The notes under the pieces: generated by a model
Database searches by the model: none
Seen by the model: the letters and a program-made list of their open reading frames with translations, nothing else
What the model was told of the DNA's origin: nothing
Source: an uncultured Streptococcus sp.
Lineage (GTDB): Bacteria > Bacillota > Bacilli > Lactobacillales > Streptococcaceae
DNA: 22,102 bases
Assembly: GCF_943912555.1 (NCBI RefSeq)
Contig: NZ_CALTUR010000011.1
Span: forward strand, 1-22,102
Direction: 5' to 3'
Shown here: positions 1-8,269 of the stretch, one piece after another
Numbering within the stretch: position 1 is the stretch's first letter
How the letters are laid out: the number at the start of each line of letters is the position of its first letter
Translations under genes and position numbers: made by a program

Positions 1-1
1 G

Positions 2-685
2 GATGCAACAGTATCTGATATCCTGAAAGATTTAAATGAAATTTATGTTTATCAAATTGAATCCCTGCATAGTTTAGATGAGGTTCTAACTGATCAACCA
101 GAAAGATCTTTTACTATTACTGAGATTATTAATAAAGAACTAGTCAATTTTCAACGATATGAGAATGCTAAAAATAATCAGCGATTACTGCAACATCTGA
201 TGCATAGAGAAAAAAATTTAGGACTAGATGGATTGTCTGGCTTACTTATTTTGATGAAAATATATGACTTTGATTGCGATATTATTGATTATGGAATTAA
301 TATCATTATTGAAAAATTAATTGTGGCAGATAATGGTAGGATGGTTCCGATAGAATCAAATTTAGTTTCACCTTATCTAAATAACGGGACAGCAGGATTT
401 ATTCGTGCTTTGATTTTTATAGATTTTGAAAAGTATACAGATCTAATCAAAGAATTATCTGAAGGATTAATTACAGAATTTGCTCAATATGCAGATTTCT
501 GGAATGGTATGCTAGGGATAGCTGATACATTGTTAGAACTGTATTGTTATTTTAAAGTAAGAAAATATAAAGAAGTTGCATTGTCTTTGTTAAATACAGT
601 AGAGTGCTATGTGAAGTATTCTAAAGCAGATAAGCAAGAGTACCTTTATGTGTTATCTAAGTACATGGATATGAAGGAGTTGTGA
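2..685 (+). CDS. Partial LanC-like protein, probable C-terminal part of a class III/IV lanthionine synthetase
   Basis: The reading frame is open from base 2 with no start codon needed, so the gene begins outside the window; 227 codons are visible. What is seen: three Gly-rich helical repeats typical of the LanC alpha/alpha barrel, GLDGLSG (about residue 74), SPYLNNGTAGF (about 124-134) and FWNGMLGIADTLLEL (about 166-180). The Cys-Cys-His zinc ligands of class I/II/IV LanC proteins are absent, as in class III LanKC enzymes, whose SPY..GSAG motif this resembles. If so, an N-terminal lyase and a kinase domain should lie upstream and the enzyme would dehydrate and cyclise a short peptide. The stop codon overlaps the start of the exporter gene (TGATG), so the two are translationally coupled. 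The gene is visibly more AT-rich than the housekeeping genes. From memory, pneumococcus has an Rgg144/VP1 signalling-peptide operon at this position; that link is not proven here. The family call is moderate. Confidence 0.55.
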   Translation, partial: DATVSDILKDLNEIYVYQIESLHSLDEVLTDQPERSFTITEIINKELVNFQRYENAKNNQRLLQHLMHREKNLGLDGLSGLLILMKIYDFDCDIIDYGINIIIEKLIVADNGRMVPIESNLVSPYLNNGTAGFIRALIFIDFEKYTDLIKELSEGLITEFAQYADFWNGMLGIADTLLELYCYFKVRKYKEVALSLLNTVECYVKYSKADKQEYLYVLSKYMDMKEL

Positions 686-1911
686 TGAAAGTATTTCTTC
701 AAAATAGAGATTTTAGGCAATTAACCATCAACCAGTGGATTTCGACGCTTGGGGATACGATTTTTTATCTGGCCTTTTTGAATTATGTGGCAGATGCTTC
801 TTTTGCTCCTTTGGCGATTTTACTCATCACGATTTCAGAAACCCTGCCCCAAGTTCTACAAATCTTTCTGGGAGTTTTGGCGGATTTTCAACATCATCGT
901 GTCTTGAAATACACAGTCATTAGTTTTGCAAAATTTTTGCTTTACTCTATAGTGTCCCTGTCGCTTTCAGGGCAGTCTTTCTCCTTGTTGCTAGTAACCT
1001 TTATTTGTCTGATTAACCTCTTGTCTGACACATTGAGTTATTTTTCAGGCGCCATGCTCACTCCAATTTTCATTAGAATTATTGGGCAAGACCATCTGGC
1101 AGAAGCTATTGGATTTAAACAGTCAACTGTTAGTTTAGTGAAAACAATCAGTAATATTCTAGGAGGAGTCTTACTAGGTATTCTTTCCATCCAGTTTATT
1201 TCCTTACTGAACGCTCTTACCTTTTTAATCGCATTTTTAGGTATCCTCTTCATAAAAAATGACCTCTTGAAAGTAGAAAAAACGATTAGCTATCAAGAAG
1301 GACTCTCTGTAAAATCCTTTTGCCAGCATTTGATCCAATCATCGAAATTGATATGGAATATGAATCAGGTGCTCTTGGTTTTGTTTATTATTTCTATTAG
1401 TCAAGCAGTGATAAATGTTACAGTTCCTGTTTCTACCCTGTTTTTGAGGAATCAGCCCTTTTTGAATTTACAAACAGGTCAATCTCTTGCCTTGTTATCC
1501 ACTCTTGAATTAGCAGCCCTTATTGTCGGAAGTCTTGTGAGTGGCTATTTGAAAAATACGATTTCTATAAAAACAGCTCTCTATGCCTCACTTGTCATCC
1601 AGTTGCTTCTTCTAGTAGGATTTGCCACAGTTCGTTTTGACTGGATTCTCATCTTTAGTACCTTGGATGCCTTTTTCGCAGGTGTCCTCTCTCCTAGATT
1701 ACAGGAACTCATTTTTAAACAAATACCTGAGGAGTCAATGGGAGCAGTTCAATCCTCTATCGGTGCTATTACGGTTGTTTTACCTAGCTTATTTACAATA
1801 GCTTTGGTAACCATTGCTACTAGCTTTGGAACTCTGGCAGTTAGCTTTGTTTTATTGCTATTTCTTCTAGTTGCCTTTTTCATGCTCCTGAATATCCGTG
1901 AAAGTATCTAG
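685..1911 (+). CDS. MFS transporter, 12 TM, probable exporter of the upstream peptide operon
   Basis: A 408-residue, very hydrophobic protein with about twelve membrane segments and a central hydrophilic loop (about residues 193-215), the usual plan of the major facilitator superfamily, closest to the drug/siderophore exporter group (MFS_1/MFS_3). The N-terminal end of TM1 (NQWISTLGDTIFYLAF) and the LGVLADFQHHR stretch after TM2 match the typical MFS motif-A position G(x)LaDr. The ATG at 685 is preferred over GTG at 682 because an AAGGAG Shine-Dalgarno (674-679) lies 5 nt before it. The start overlaps the LanC-like gene's stop by one base, and a terminator follows 26 bases after the stop, so this is the last gene of that operon. 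Export of the operon's modified peptide is inferred from context; the sequence does not reveal the substrate. Confidence 0.85.
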   Translation: MKVFLQNRDFRQLTINQWISTLGDTIFYLAFLNYVADASFAPLAILLITISETLPQVLQIFLGVLADFQHHRVLKYTVISFAKFLLYSIVSLSLSGQSFSLLLVTFICLINLLSDTLSYFSGAMLTPIFIRIIGQDHLAEAIGFKQSTVSLVKTISNILGGVLLGILSIQFISLLNALTFLIAFLGILFIKNDLLKVEKTISYQEGLSVKSFCQHLIQSSKLIWNMNQVLLVLFIISISQAVINVTVPVSTLFLRNQPFLNLQTGQSLALLSTLELAALIVGSLVSGYLKNTISIKTALYASLVIQLLLLVGFATVRFDWILIFSTLDAFFAGVLSPRLQELIFKQIPEESMGAVQSSIGAITVVLPSLFTIALVTIATSFGTLAVSFVLLLFLLVAFFMLLNIRESI

Positions 1912-1937
1912 CGGAGAATTTGTATAATATATGTTTG

Positions 1938-1959
1938 AGACTGGATTGCCAGTCTTTTT
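1938..1959 (+). terminator. Rho-independent terminator after the MFS gene
   Basis: A perfect 7-bp stem AGACTGG/CCAGTCT with an ATTG loop is followed by a T run (1955-1959). It ends the LanC-like/MFS operon. Confidence 0.8.
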
Positions 1960-2001
1960 ATGATGGTCAAAATCAGCAGACTTTTTTCTCTTCCTTGAAT
2001 G

Positions 2002-2010
2002 TGTTATAAT
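2002..2010 (+). promoter_or_regulatory. Extended -10 promoter of azlCD
   Basis: TGTTATAAT (2002-2010) is a perfect extended -10. The -35 position (about 1982-1987) is only a T-rich stretch, which extended -10 promoters tolerate. A small dyad GGCTGGA/TTCAGCC (2023-2042) lies in the predicted leader just downstream. Confidence 0.75.
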
Positions 2011-2070
2011 AGTCCATGCTGTGGCTGGATTCTTTTTCAGCCCATTTATTAAGACAATATGAGGAGAAAG

Positions 2071-2766
2071 ATGAAAGAAAAAGGATTTTGGGAGGGGGCG
2101 CAGGCGGCCATGCCAACGGCCCTTGGTTATGTCAGTATTGGCCTTGCCTGTGGGATTATTGGTGCGCCCTATGTGACACCTGTTGAGATGGGGTTGATGA
2201 GCCTCTTTGTTTATGCTGGGAGTGCCCAGTTTGCCATGTTAGCACTAATTGCGGTTCAAGCACCTGTAGCAGCTATTGCTATGACGGTTTTTCTAATCAA
2301 TTTGCGTCTCTTTTTGTTGAGCTTGCACGCATCGACTTATTTCCGTCATACTAGTCTCTGGCAAAATATCGGTATGTCTAGTATCTTGACGGATGAGACT
2401 TATGGTGTTTTGATGGGTGAATTGGCCCATACAGACAAGGTCAATCCGATGTGGATGCACGGAAACAATCTTAACAGCTATGTGGCTTGGTTTGTGGGAA
2501 CAGTGGTCGGAACGGCTCTAGGTGGCCTATTGCCAAATCCAGAAATCTTTGGTTTAGATTTTGCCCTTGTTGGGATGTTTATCGGGATTTTTGCTTCGCA
2601 ATTCCAGATTATGCAAAGACGGATCCCTGTCCGCAATCTGTTCATTATCCTAGCAGTTGTTGCGGTGTCCTTCTTTTTACTCTTGACAGTGGTATCTCAG
2701 TCGCTAGCTGTTCTGTTTGCGACACTACTTGGTTGTAGCATGGGGGTGATTTTAGATGGTCAGTAA
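2071..2766 (+). CDS. azlC: AzlC family branched-chain amino acid exporter, large subunit
   Basis: A 231-residue membrane protein with several hydrophobic helices, matching the AzlC family (PF03591; LIV-E exporters such as BrnF and YgaZ). Typical features are the N-terminal GxxAAMPTALGYVSIGLACG stretch, FVYAGSAQFAMLAL in the second helix and NLRLFLLSLHAS after the third. AzlC needs the small AzlD partner, which overlaps it downstream. The ATG at 2071 is chosen because the GAGGAG Shine-Dalgarno (2061-2066) precedes it by 4 nt; the in-frame ATG at 2059 would place that ribosome site inside the coding region. The family exports leucine, isoleucine, valine and sometimes methionine (BrnFE). The nearby methionine uptake operon makes a methionine link conceivable, but nothing in the sequence proves it. 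Confidence 0.9.
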   Translation: MKEKGFWEGAQAAMPTALGYVSIGLACGIIGAPYVTPVEMGLMSLFVYAGSAQFAMLALIAVQAPVAAIAMTVFLINLRLFLLSLHASTYFRHTSLWQNIGMSSILTDETYGVLMGELAHTDKVNPMWMHGNNLNSYVAWFVGTVVGTALGGLLPNPEIFGLDFALVGMFIGIFASQFQIMQRRIPVRNLFIILAVVAVSFFLLLTVVSQSLAVLFATLLGCSMGVILDGQ

Positions 2767-3079
2767 GTATCTTTTATTAGCCGTTATTTTCTCTGGCTTG
2801 GTGACTTGGATTCCCCGTATGATTCCCTTCATCTTAGTCAAGTATAAGGGTTTGCCTGCGATTGTTGAACGTTTTTTGAAGTTCTTGCCCGTTTCTATTA
2901 TCTTTGCCTTGATTCTGTCAAGTGTAGTGACAGGTAAGGTCGGTAGTCTTCCTCATATCAAATGGCTGGACTTCTTAGCAGTATTTCCGACGGCTTGGGT
3001 AGCCTTTCGCTACCGCAATCTAGTCGGAACAGTTCTCTTTGGAGTTGTCTTGATTGCCGTCTTGCGTCTAGTCTTTTAA
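2756..3079 (+). CDS. azlD: AzlD family branched-chain amino acid exporter, small subunit
   Basis: A 107-residue protein with about four short membrane helices and the family-typical N-terminal part TWIPRMIPFILVKYKGLP, followed by FLKFLPVSIIFALILSSV, matching AzlD (PF05437). It begins inside the last codons of azlC (11-base overlap), so the two are translationally coupled and probably made in equal amounts. A GGGGGTGA ribosome site lies just upstream in the azlC coding region. With AzlC it should form a two-component exporter in the cytoplasmic membrane. No clear terminator follows, but a new promoter for the next gene starts about 40 bases later. Confidence 0.9.
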   Translation: MVSKYLLLAVIFSGLVTWIPRMIPFILVKYKGLPAIVERFLKFLPVSIIFALILSSVVTGKVGSLPHIKWLDFLAVFPTAWVAFRYRNLVGTVLFGVVLIAVLRLVF

Positions 3080-3097
3080 ATTAGCCATAAAGAAAAC

Positions 3098-3124
3098 TTA
3101 TCACAGAGATAGATATCATATAAT
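3098..3124 (+). promoter_or_regulatory. Promoter of the amino-acid-binding lipoprotein gene
   Basis: The -10 TATAAT (3119-3124) is perfect. The best -35 is TTATCA (3098-3103, 4 of 6 matches) with a short 15-bp spacer. A GGAGG ribosome site (3171-3175) precedes the ATG at 3183. Confidence 0.6.
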
Positions 3125-3149
3125 GGCGCAAATGGTCTTTTTCTGTTAA

Positions 3150-4013
<864 letters not shown>

Positions 4014-4019
4014 TTTTTT

Positions 4020-4061
4020 GAAATCATCCATTCTGAATCAGGTGGATGATTTCTCAGTTTT
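4020..4061 (+). terminator. Terminator after the binding-protein gene
   Basis: An 11-bp perfect stem GAAATCATCCA / TGGATGATTTC (4020-4030 and 4043-4053) is followed by TCAGTTTTT. It separates this monocistronic gene from the metQ operon. Confidence 0.85.
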
Positions 4062-4066
4062 TAGGG

Positions 4067-4085
4067 ATATAGTTTTAAACTATAT
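4067..4085 (+). promoter_or_regulatory. MET-box, predicted site of a MetR/MtaR-type LysR regulator
   Basis: ATATAGTTTTAAACTATAT is a perfect 19-bp palindrome around T4076. Its core TATAGTTTnAAACTATA agrees with the MET-box published for streptococcal methionine genes. Its centre is about 66 bp before the predicted start of transcription, the usual place for a LysR-type activator. The match to the published box is from memory; the palindrome and spacing are seen directly. Confidence 0.85.
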
Positions 4086-4106
4086 ATCTGACTATCTAAT
4101 AACAAT

Positions 4107-4135
4107 TTGTGAAATAAAATAAATTGTGAGATACT
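4107..4135 (+). promoter_or_regulatory. Promoter of the metQ operon
   Basis: TTGTGA (4107-4112) and GATACT (4130-4135) are separated by 17 bp, and TGA before GATACT supplies an extended -10. Both hexamers are imperfect, as expected for an activator-dependent promoter downstream of the MET-box. The leader is only about 25 nt, leaving no room for a SAM riboswitch or T-box. Confidence 0.6.
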
Positions 4136-4165
4136 AGTACGGTATTATTTTAAGGAGAAAGAATC

Positions 4166-5020
4166 ATGAAAATTAAAAAATGGCTTGGTGTAGCAGCCCT
4201 TGCTACAGTCGCAGGTTTGGCTCTTGCAGCTTGCGGAAACTCAGAAAAGAAAGCAGACAATGCAACAACTATCAAAATCGCAACGGTTAACCGTAGCGGT
4301 TCTGAAGAAAAACGTTGGGACAAAATCCAAGAATTGGTTAAAAAAGACGGTATCACTTTGGAATTTACAGAGTTCACAGACTACTCACAACCAAACAAGG
4401 CAACTGCTGATGGCGAAGTAGATTTGAACGCTTTCCAACACTACAACTTCTTGAACAACTGGAACAAAGAAAACGGAAAAGACCTTGTAGCGATTGCAGA
4501 TACTTACATCTCTCCAATCCGCCTTTACTCAGGTTTGAATGGAAGTGACAACAAGTATACTAAAGTGGAAGACATCCCAGCAAACGGAGAAATCGCTGTA
4601 CCGAACGATGCTACAAACGAAAGCCGCGCGCTTTACTTGCTTCAATCAGCTGGCTTGATTAAATTGGACGTTTCAGGAACTGCTCTTGCAACAGTTGCTA
4701 ACATCAAAGAAAATCCAAAGAACTTGAAAATCACTGAATTGGACGCTAGCCAAACAGCTCGTTCATTGTCATCAGTTGATGCTGCCGTTGTAAACAATAC
4801 CTTCGTTACAGAAGCAAAATTGGACTACAAGAAAGCACTTTTCAAAGAACAAGCTGATGAAAACTCAAAACAATGGTACAACATCATCGTTGCGAAAAAA
4901 GATTGGGAATCATCACCAAAAGCTGATGCTATCAAGAAAGTTGTTGCAGCTTACCATACAGATGAAGTGAAAAAAGTTATCGAAGAAACATCAGACGGTT
5001 TGGATCAACCAGTTTGGTAA
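4166..5020 (+). CDS. metQ: Methionine-binding lipoprotein MetQ
   Basis: A 284-residue lipoprotein with signal peptide and lipobox LAAC, cysteine at residue 23. The mature protein matches NlpA/MetQ (PF03180): KIATVNRSGSEEKRWDKIQEL, EFTEFTDYSQPNKATADGEVDLNAFQHYNFLNN and VAIADTYISPIRLYSG are the typical ligand-site segments. It captures methionine outside the cell for the MetN-MetI ABC transporter encoded downstream. An AAGGAG ribosome site (4152-4157) lies 8 nt before the ATG. It is the first gene of the operon metQ - M20 peptidase - metN - metI and should be induced when methionine is scarce, through the MET-box. A hairpin right after the gene may make metQ transcript more abundant than the rest, which suits a binding protein needed in excess. 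Confidence 0.95.
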   Translation: MKIKKWLGVAALATVAGLALAACGNSEKKADNATTIKIATVNRSGSEEKRWDKIQELVKKDGITLEFTEFTDYSQPNKATADGEVDLNAFQHYNFLNNWNKENGKDLVAIADTYISPIRLYSGLNGSDNKYTKVEDIPANGEIAVPNDATNESRALYLLQSAGLIKLDVSGTALATVANIKENPKNLKITELDASQTARSLSSVDAAVVNNTFVTEAKLDYKKALFKEQADENSKQWYNIIVAKKDWESSPKADAIKKVVAAYHTDEVKKVIEETSDGLDQPVW

Positions 5021-5031
5021 TAAGAAACAGG

Positions 5032-5064
5032 GAGGTGGGAGAGAAAATTCCACCTCTTGCTTTT
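5032..5064 (+). terminator. Intercistronic hairpin, probable partial terminator between metQ and the peptidase gene
   Basis: GAGGTGGGA pairs with TTCCACCTC (5032-5040 and 5048-5056, nine pairs with one G-T) and is followed by TTGCTTTT. The T run is interrupted and no clear promoter follows, so partial termination or mRNA end protection within the operon is more likely than a full stop. Confidence 0.55.
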
Positions 5065-5116
5065 GTATAGAGCATGGATTGTCAGGAAGAGTAGTTCATA
5101 GAAAGGTAGAGAGAAT

Positions 5117-6490
5117 ATGGTTTTTCCTAGCGAACAAGAACAGATTGAAAAATTTGAAAAGTATCATGTAGCCCAGCATTATTTTGAGGTTTTGCGTACC
5201 TTGATTTCTAAGAAATCAGTCTTTGCCCAGCAGGTTGGACTTAAGGAAGTCGCAAATTATCTGGGTGAAATTTTCAAACGTGTTGGGGCTGAAGTGGAGA
5301 TTGATGAGACTTATACGGCTCCCTTTGTCATGGCGCATTTCAAGAGTTCGCGCCCAGATGCCAAGACATTGATTTTCTATAACCACTATGACACTGTGCC
5401 AGCGGATGGGGATCAGGTCTGGACAGAGGATCCTTTTACGCTTTCGGTCCGCAATGGTTTTATGTATGGGCGAGGGGTTGATGACGACAAGGGTCATATC
5501 ACGGCTCGTTTGAGTGCCTTGAGAAAGTATATGCAGCATCATGATGACCTGCCTGTCAATATCAGTTTTATCATGGAGGGGGCGGAGGAATCGGCTTCGA
5601 CAGACCTAGATAAGTATTTGGAAAAGCATGCGGATAAACTCCGTGGTGCGGATTTATTGGTCTGGGAACAAGGGACTAAAAATGCCTTGGAACAACTGGA
5701 AATTTCTGGAGGGAATAAGGGAATTGTAACCTTTGATGCCAAGGTGAAAAGTGCGGATGTTGACATTCATTCCAGTTATGGTGGGGTTATAGAATCAGCT
5801 CCATGGTACCTGATTCAAGCATTGACTAGTCTTCGGGCTGCAGATGGTCGTATCTTGGTAGAAGGACTCTACGAAGAAGTCCAAGAGCCAAATGAGCGAG
5901 AACTTGCTTTGATTGATCAGTATGCCCAGCGTAATCCAGGAGAAATCAAAGAAATCTATGGTTTGGAATTACCTCTCTTACAGGCAGAGCGTGCAGATTA
6001 TTTAAAACGTTTCTTTTTTGAGCCTGCCCTCAATATAGAAGGAATCCAGTCTGGTTATCAAGGTCAGGGAGTTAAAACGATTTTGCCAGCGGAAGCTAGT
6101 GCTAAGTTAGAAGTTCGTTTGGTTCCTGGTTTAGAACCATATGACGTACTGGAAAAAATTCGGAAACAGCTAGACAAAAACGGTTTTGATAAGGTAGAAT
6201 TATACTATACCTTGGGAGAAATGAGCTATCGAAGCGATATGAGCGCACCAGCCATTCTAAATGTGATTGAGCTATCCAAGAAATTCTATCCACAGGGCGT
6301 ATCTGTCTTGCCAACTACAGCTGGGACAGGGCCAATGCATACGGTCTTTGATGCCCTAGAAGTACCAATGGTGGCCTTTGGTCTAGGAAATGCTAACAGT
6401 CGAGACCACGGTGGAGATGAGAACGTGCGAATCGCCGATTATTACACCCATATTGAATTAGTAGAGGAGCTGATTAGAAGCTATGAGTAG
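5117..6490 (+). CDS. M20 family metallopeptidase / dipeptidase in the methionine uptake operon
   Basis: A 457-residue cytoplasmic protein of peptidase family M20 (PF01546 with the M20 dimerisation domain). The di-zinc motifs are present: H90-Y-D92 in [11 protein letters not shown], the bridging D123 in GRGVDDDKG, and E157-E158 in MEGAEESAS, the first being the expected catalytic base. Length and the GRG(x)2DxKG signature place it in the CNDP/DapE-like dipeptidase group. Its ATG at 5117 follows an AAAGG site (5102-5106), and its end overlaps metN by 8 bases, so it is part of the methionine uptake operon. Cleavage of methionine-containing di- or tripeptides, or of N-blocked methionine, to feed the methionine pool is a reasonable inference from position only. 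The family also includes deacylases and desuccinylases, so the substrate is open. Confidence 0.85.
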   Translation: MVFPSEQEQIEKFEKYHVAQHYFEVLRTLISKKSVFAQQVGLKEVANYLGEIFKRVGAEVEIDETYTAPFVMAHFKSSRPDAKTLIFYNHYDTVPADGDQVWTEDPFTLSVRNGFMYGRGVDDDKGHITARLSALRKYMQHHDDLPVNISFIMEGAEESASTDLDKYLEKHADKLRGADLLVWEQGTKNALEQLEISGGNKGIVTFDAKVKSADVDIHSSYGGVIESAPWYLIQALTSLRAADGRILVEGLYEEVQEPNERELALIDQYAQRNPGEIKEIYGLELPLLQAERADYLKRFFFEPALNIEGIQSGYQGQGVKTILPAEASAKLEVRLVPGLEPYDVLEKIRKQLDKNGFDKVELYYTLGEMSYRSDMSAPAILNVIELSKKFYPQGVSVLPTTAGTGPMHTVFDALEVPMVAFGLGNANSRDHGGDENVRIADYYTHIELVEELIRSYE

Positions 6491-7544
6491 AGATATTATC
6501 AAGTTAGATCAGATCGATGTGACTTTTCATCAAAAGAAGAGAACTATCACAGCGGTCAAGGATGTGACCATTCATATCCAAGAAGGGGATATCTACGGAA
6601 TCGTTGGATATTCTGGAGCAGGGAAATCAACCCTTGTTCGGGTGATTAACCTCTTGCAAAAACCATCTGCAGGGAAAATTACCATTGACGACGATGTGAT
6701 TTTTGATGGTAAGGTTACCTTGACGGCAGAGCAGTTGCGTCGTAAGCGTCAAGATATCGGGATGATTTTCCAGCATTTTAACCTGATGAGCCAAAAGACA
6801 GCAGAGGAGAATGTAGCCTTTGCCCTCAAACATTCTGGACTCAGCAAGGAAGAAAAGAAGGTTAAAGTAGCTAAGTTGTTGGATTTGGTAGGCTTGGCAG
6901 ACCGTGCTGAAAACTATCCTTCTCAACTATCTGGTGGACAAAAACAGCGTGTGGCCATTGCGCGTGCCTTGGCAAATGATCCAAAAATCTTGATTTCAGA
7001 TGAGTCAACTTCTGCCCTTGATCCTAAGACAACCAAGCAGATTTTGGCCTTGTTGCAAGATTTGAACCAGAAATTAGGCTTGACCGTTGTCTTGATTACG
7101 CATGAAATGCAGATTGTCAAAGATATTGCCAACCGTGTAGCAGTTATGCAAGATGGGCATTTGATTGAAGAGGGAAGTGTCCTTGAAATCTTCTCAAATC
7201 CTAAACAACCCTTGACCCAAGACTTTATCTCAACAGCCACAGGTATTGACGAAGCCATGGTCAAAATCGAGAAGCAAGAAATCGTGGAACACTTGTCTGA
7301 AAACAGTCTATTGGTGCAACTCAAGTACGCAGGTGCTTCAACAGACGAGCCACTTTTGAATGAATTGTACAAGCATTATCAAGTAACGGCTAATATCCTC
7401 TATGGGAATATCGAAATCCTCGATGGAACTCCTGTTGGAGAATTAGTTGTGGTCTTGTCAGGTGAAAAAGCAGCGTTGGCAGGTGCCCAAGAAGCCATTC
7501 GTCAAGCAGGCGTACAACTAAAAGTATTGAAGGGAGGACAGTAA
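6483..7544 (+). CDS. metN: Methionine ABC transporter ATP-binding protein MetN
   Basis: A 353-residue ABC ATPase that energises methionine import. Visible motifs: Walker [10 protein letters not shown] (residues 42-50), Q-loop glutamine in IFQHFNL (Q97), signature LSGGQ (149-153), Walker B ILISDES (D173, E174) and switch histidine in ITHEM (H207). After the nucleotide-binding domain comes a C-terminal NIL domain (PF09383, about 275-350), which in MetN binds cytoplasmic methionine and shuts the transporter (trans-inhibition). The start overlaps the end of the peptidase gene by 8 bases, and metI follows after a single base, so the three genes are tightly coupled. The protein should sit on the inner face of the membrane with two MetI subunits. 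Confidence 0.96.
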   Translation: MSRDIIKLDQIDVTFHQKKRTITAVKDVTIHIQEGDIYGIVGYSGAGKSTLVRVINLLQKPSAGKITIDDDVIFDGKVTLTAEQLRRKRQDIGMIFQHFNLMSQKTAEENVAFALKHSGLSKEEKKVKVAKLLDLVGLADRAENYPSQLSGGQKQRVAIARALANDPKILISDESTSALDPKTTKQILALLQDLNQKLGLTVVLITHEMQIVKDIANRVAVMQDGHLIEEGSVLEIFSNPKQPLTQDFISTATGIDEAMVKIEKQEIVEHLSENSLLVQLKYAGASTDEPLLNELYKHYQVTANILYGNIEILDGTPVGELVVVLSGEKAALAGAQEAIRQAGVQLKVLKGGQ

Positions 7545-7545
7545 G

Positions 7546-8238
7546 ATGGAATCATTGATTCAAACCTATTTACCAAATGTCTATAAAATGGGCTGGGCAG
7601 GTCAAGCAGGCTGGGGAACAGCCATCTACCTAACTCTTTATATGACAGTTCTTTCCTTCATCATCGGAGGGTTCTTGGGACTGGTAGCAGGTCTTTTCCT
7701 TGTCTTGACAGCGCCAGGTGGTGTCTTGGAGAATAAGGTCGTTTTCTGGATTTTGGATAAAATCACCTCTATTTTCCGTGCGGTTCCTTTCATCATCCTC
7801 TTGGCAGTCTTGTCACCCTTCTCTCATCTAATCGTAGGAACAAGTATCGGACCAAATGCGGCTATCGTACCCCTATCTTTTGCAGTCTTTGCCTTTTTTG
7901 CCCGTCAGGTACAGGTTGTCTTGGCTGAACTGGATGGCGGTGTCATTGAGGCAGCTCAAGCGAGCGGAGCGACATTCTGGGATATCGTAGGTGTTTACCT
8001 ATCAGAAGGTCTTCCAGATTTGATCCGTGTGACAACTGTGACCTTGATTTCCCTTGTTGGGGAAACAGCTATGGCTGGTGCAGTTGGAGCTGGTGGTATC
8101 GGTAACGTAGCCATTGCCTATGGATTTAACCGTTACAATCATGATGTGACCATCTTGGCAACCATCATTATCATTTTGATTATCTTTGCAATCCAATTCT
8201 TGGGAGATTTCTTGACCAAGAAATTGAGCCATAAATAA
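7546..8238 (+). CDS. metI: Methionine ABC transporter permease MetI
   Basis: A 230-residue membrane protein with about five helices and the binding-protein-dependent permease domain (PF00528). The EAA coupling loop that contacts MetN is seen as GGVIEAAQASGATFWDI (about residues 128-144), and ETAMAGAVGAGGIGNVAIAYG is typical of MetI. It begins one base after the metN stop and is preceded by a GGGAGG ribosome site. A strong terminator follows 8235-8266. With MetN and MetQ it forms the high-affinity methionine importer; it is the last gene of the operon. Confidence 0.96.
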   Translation: MESLIQTYLPNVYKMGWAGQAGWGTAIYLTLYMTVLSFIIGGFLGLVAGLFLVLTAPGGVLENKVVFWILDKITSIFRAVPFIILLAVLSPFSHLIVGTSIGPNAAIVPLSFAVFAFFARQVQVVLAELDGGVIEAAQASGATFWDIVGVYLSEGLPDLIRVTTVTLISLVGETAMAGAVGAGGIGNVAIAYGFNRYNHDVTILATIIIILIIFAIQFLGDFLTKKLSHK

Positions 8239-8266
8239 AAAAAAGAGCCGTGTGGCTCTTTTTTAT
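8235..8266. terminator. Bidirectional terminator between metI and the ECF component gene
   Basis: AGAGCC-GTGT-GGCTCT is flanked by A8 and T6, extending the stem to 11 bp (8239-8249 with 8254-8264). It can end transcripts from both converging sides. Confidence 0.9.
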
Positions 8267-8269
8267 TAA

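Noticed and set aside
1921..1930. TATAAT just after the MFS stop codon
   Set aside because: No -35 and it is followed at once by the operon terminator, so a useful promoter is unlikely.
2023..2042. GGCTGGA/TTCAGCC hairpin in the azlC leader
   Set aside because: Seven weak pairs with no T run or known motif; too little to call a riboswitch or attenuator.
4107..4129. TTGTGA repeated at 4107-4112 and 4124-4129 before metQ
   Set aside because: The first copy is explained as the -35; the second overlaps the TG of the extended -10. Two short AT-rich copies do not support a separate operator.
5216..5542. Long minus-strand frame inside the M20 peptidase gene
   Set aside because: Shadow of a real gene; no ribosome site, promoter or recognisable protein.
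6923..7372. 149-codon minus-strand frame inside metN
   Set aside because: Opposite strand of a clear ABC ATPase; no start signals and no family resemblance.
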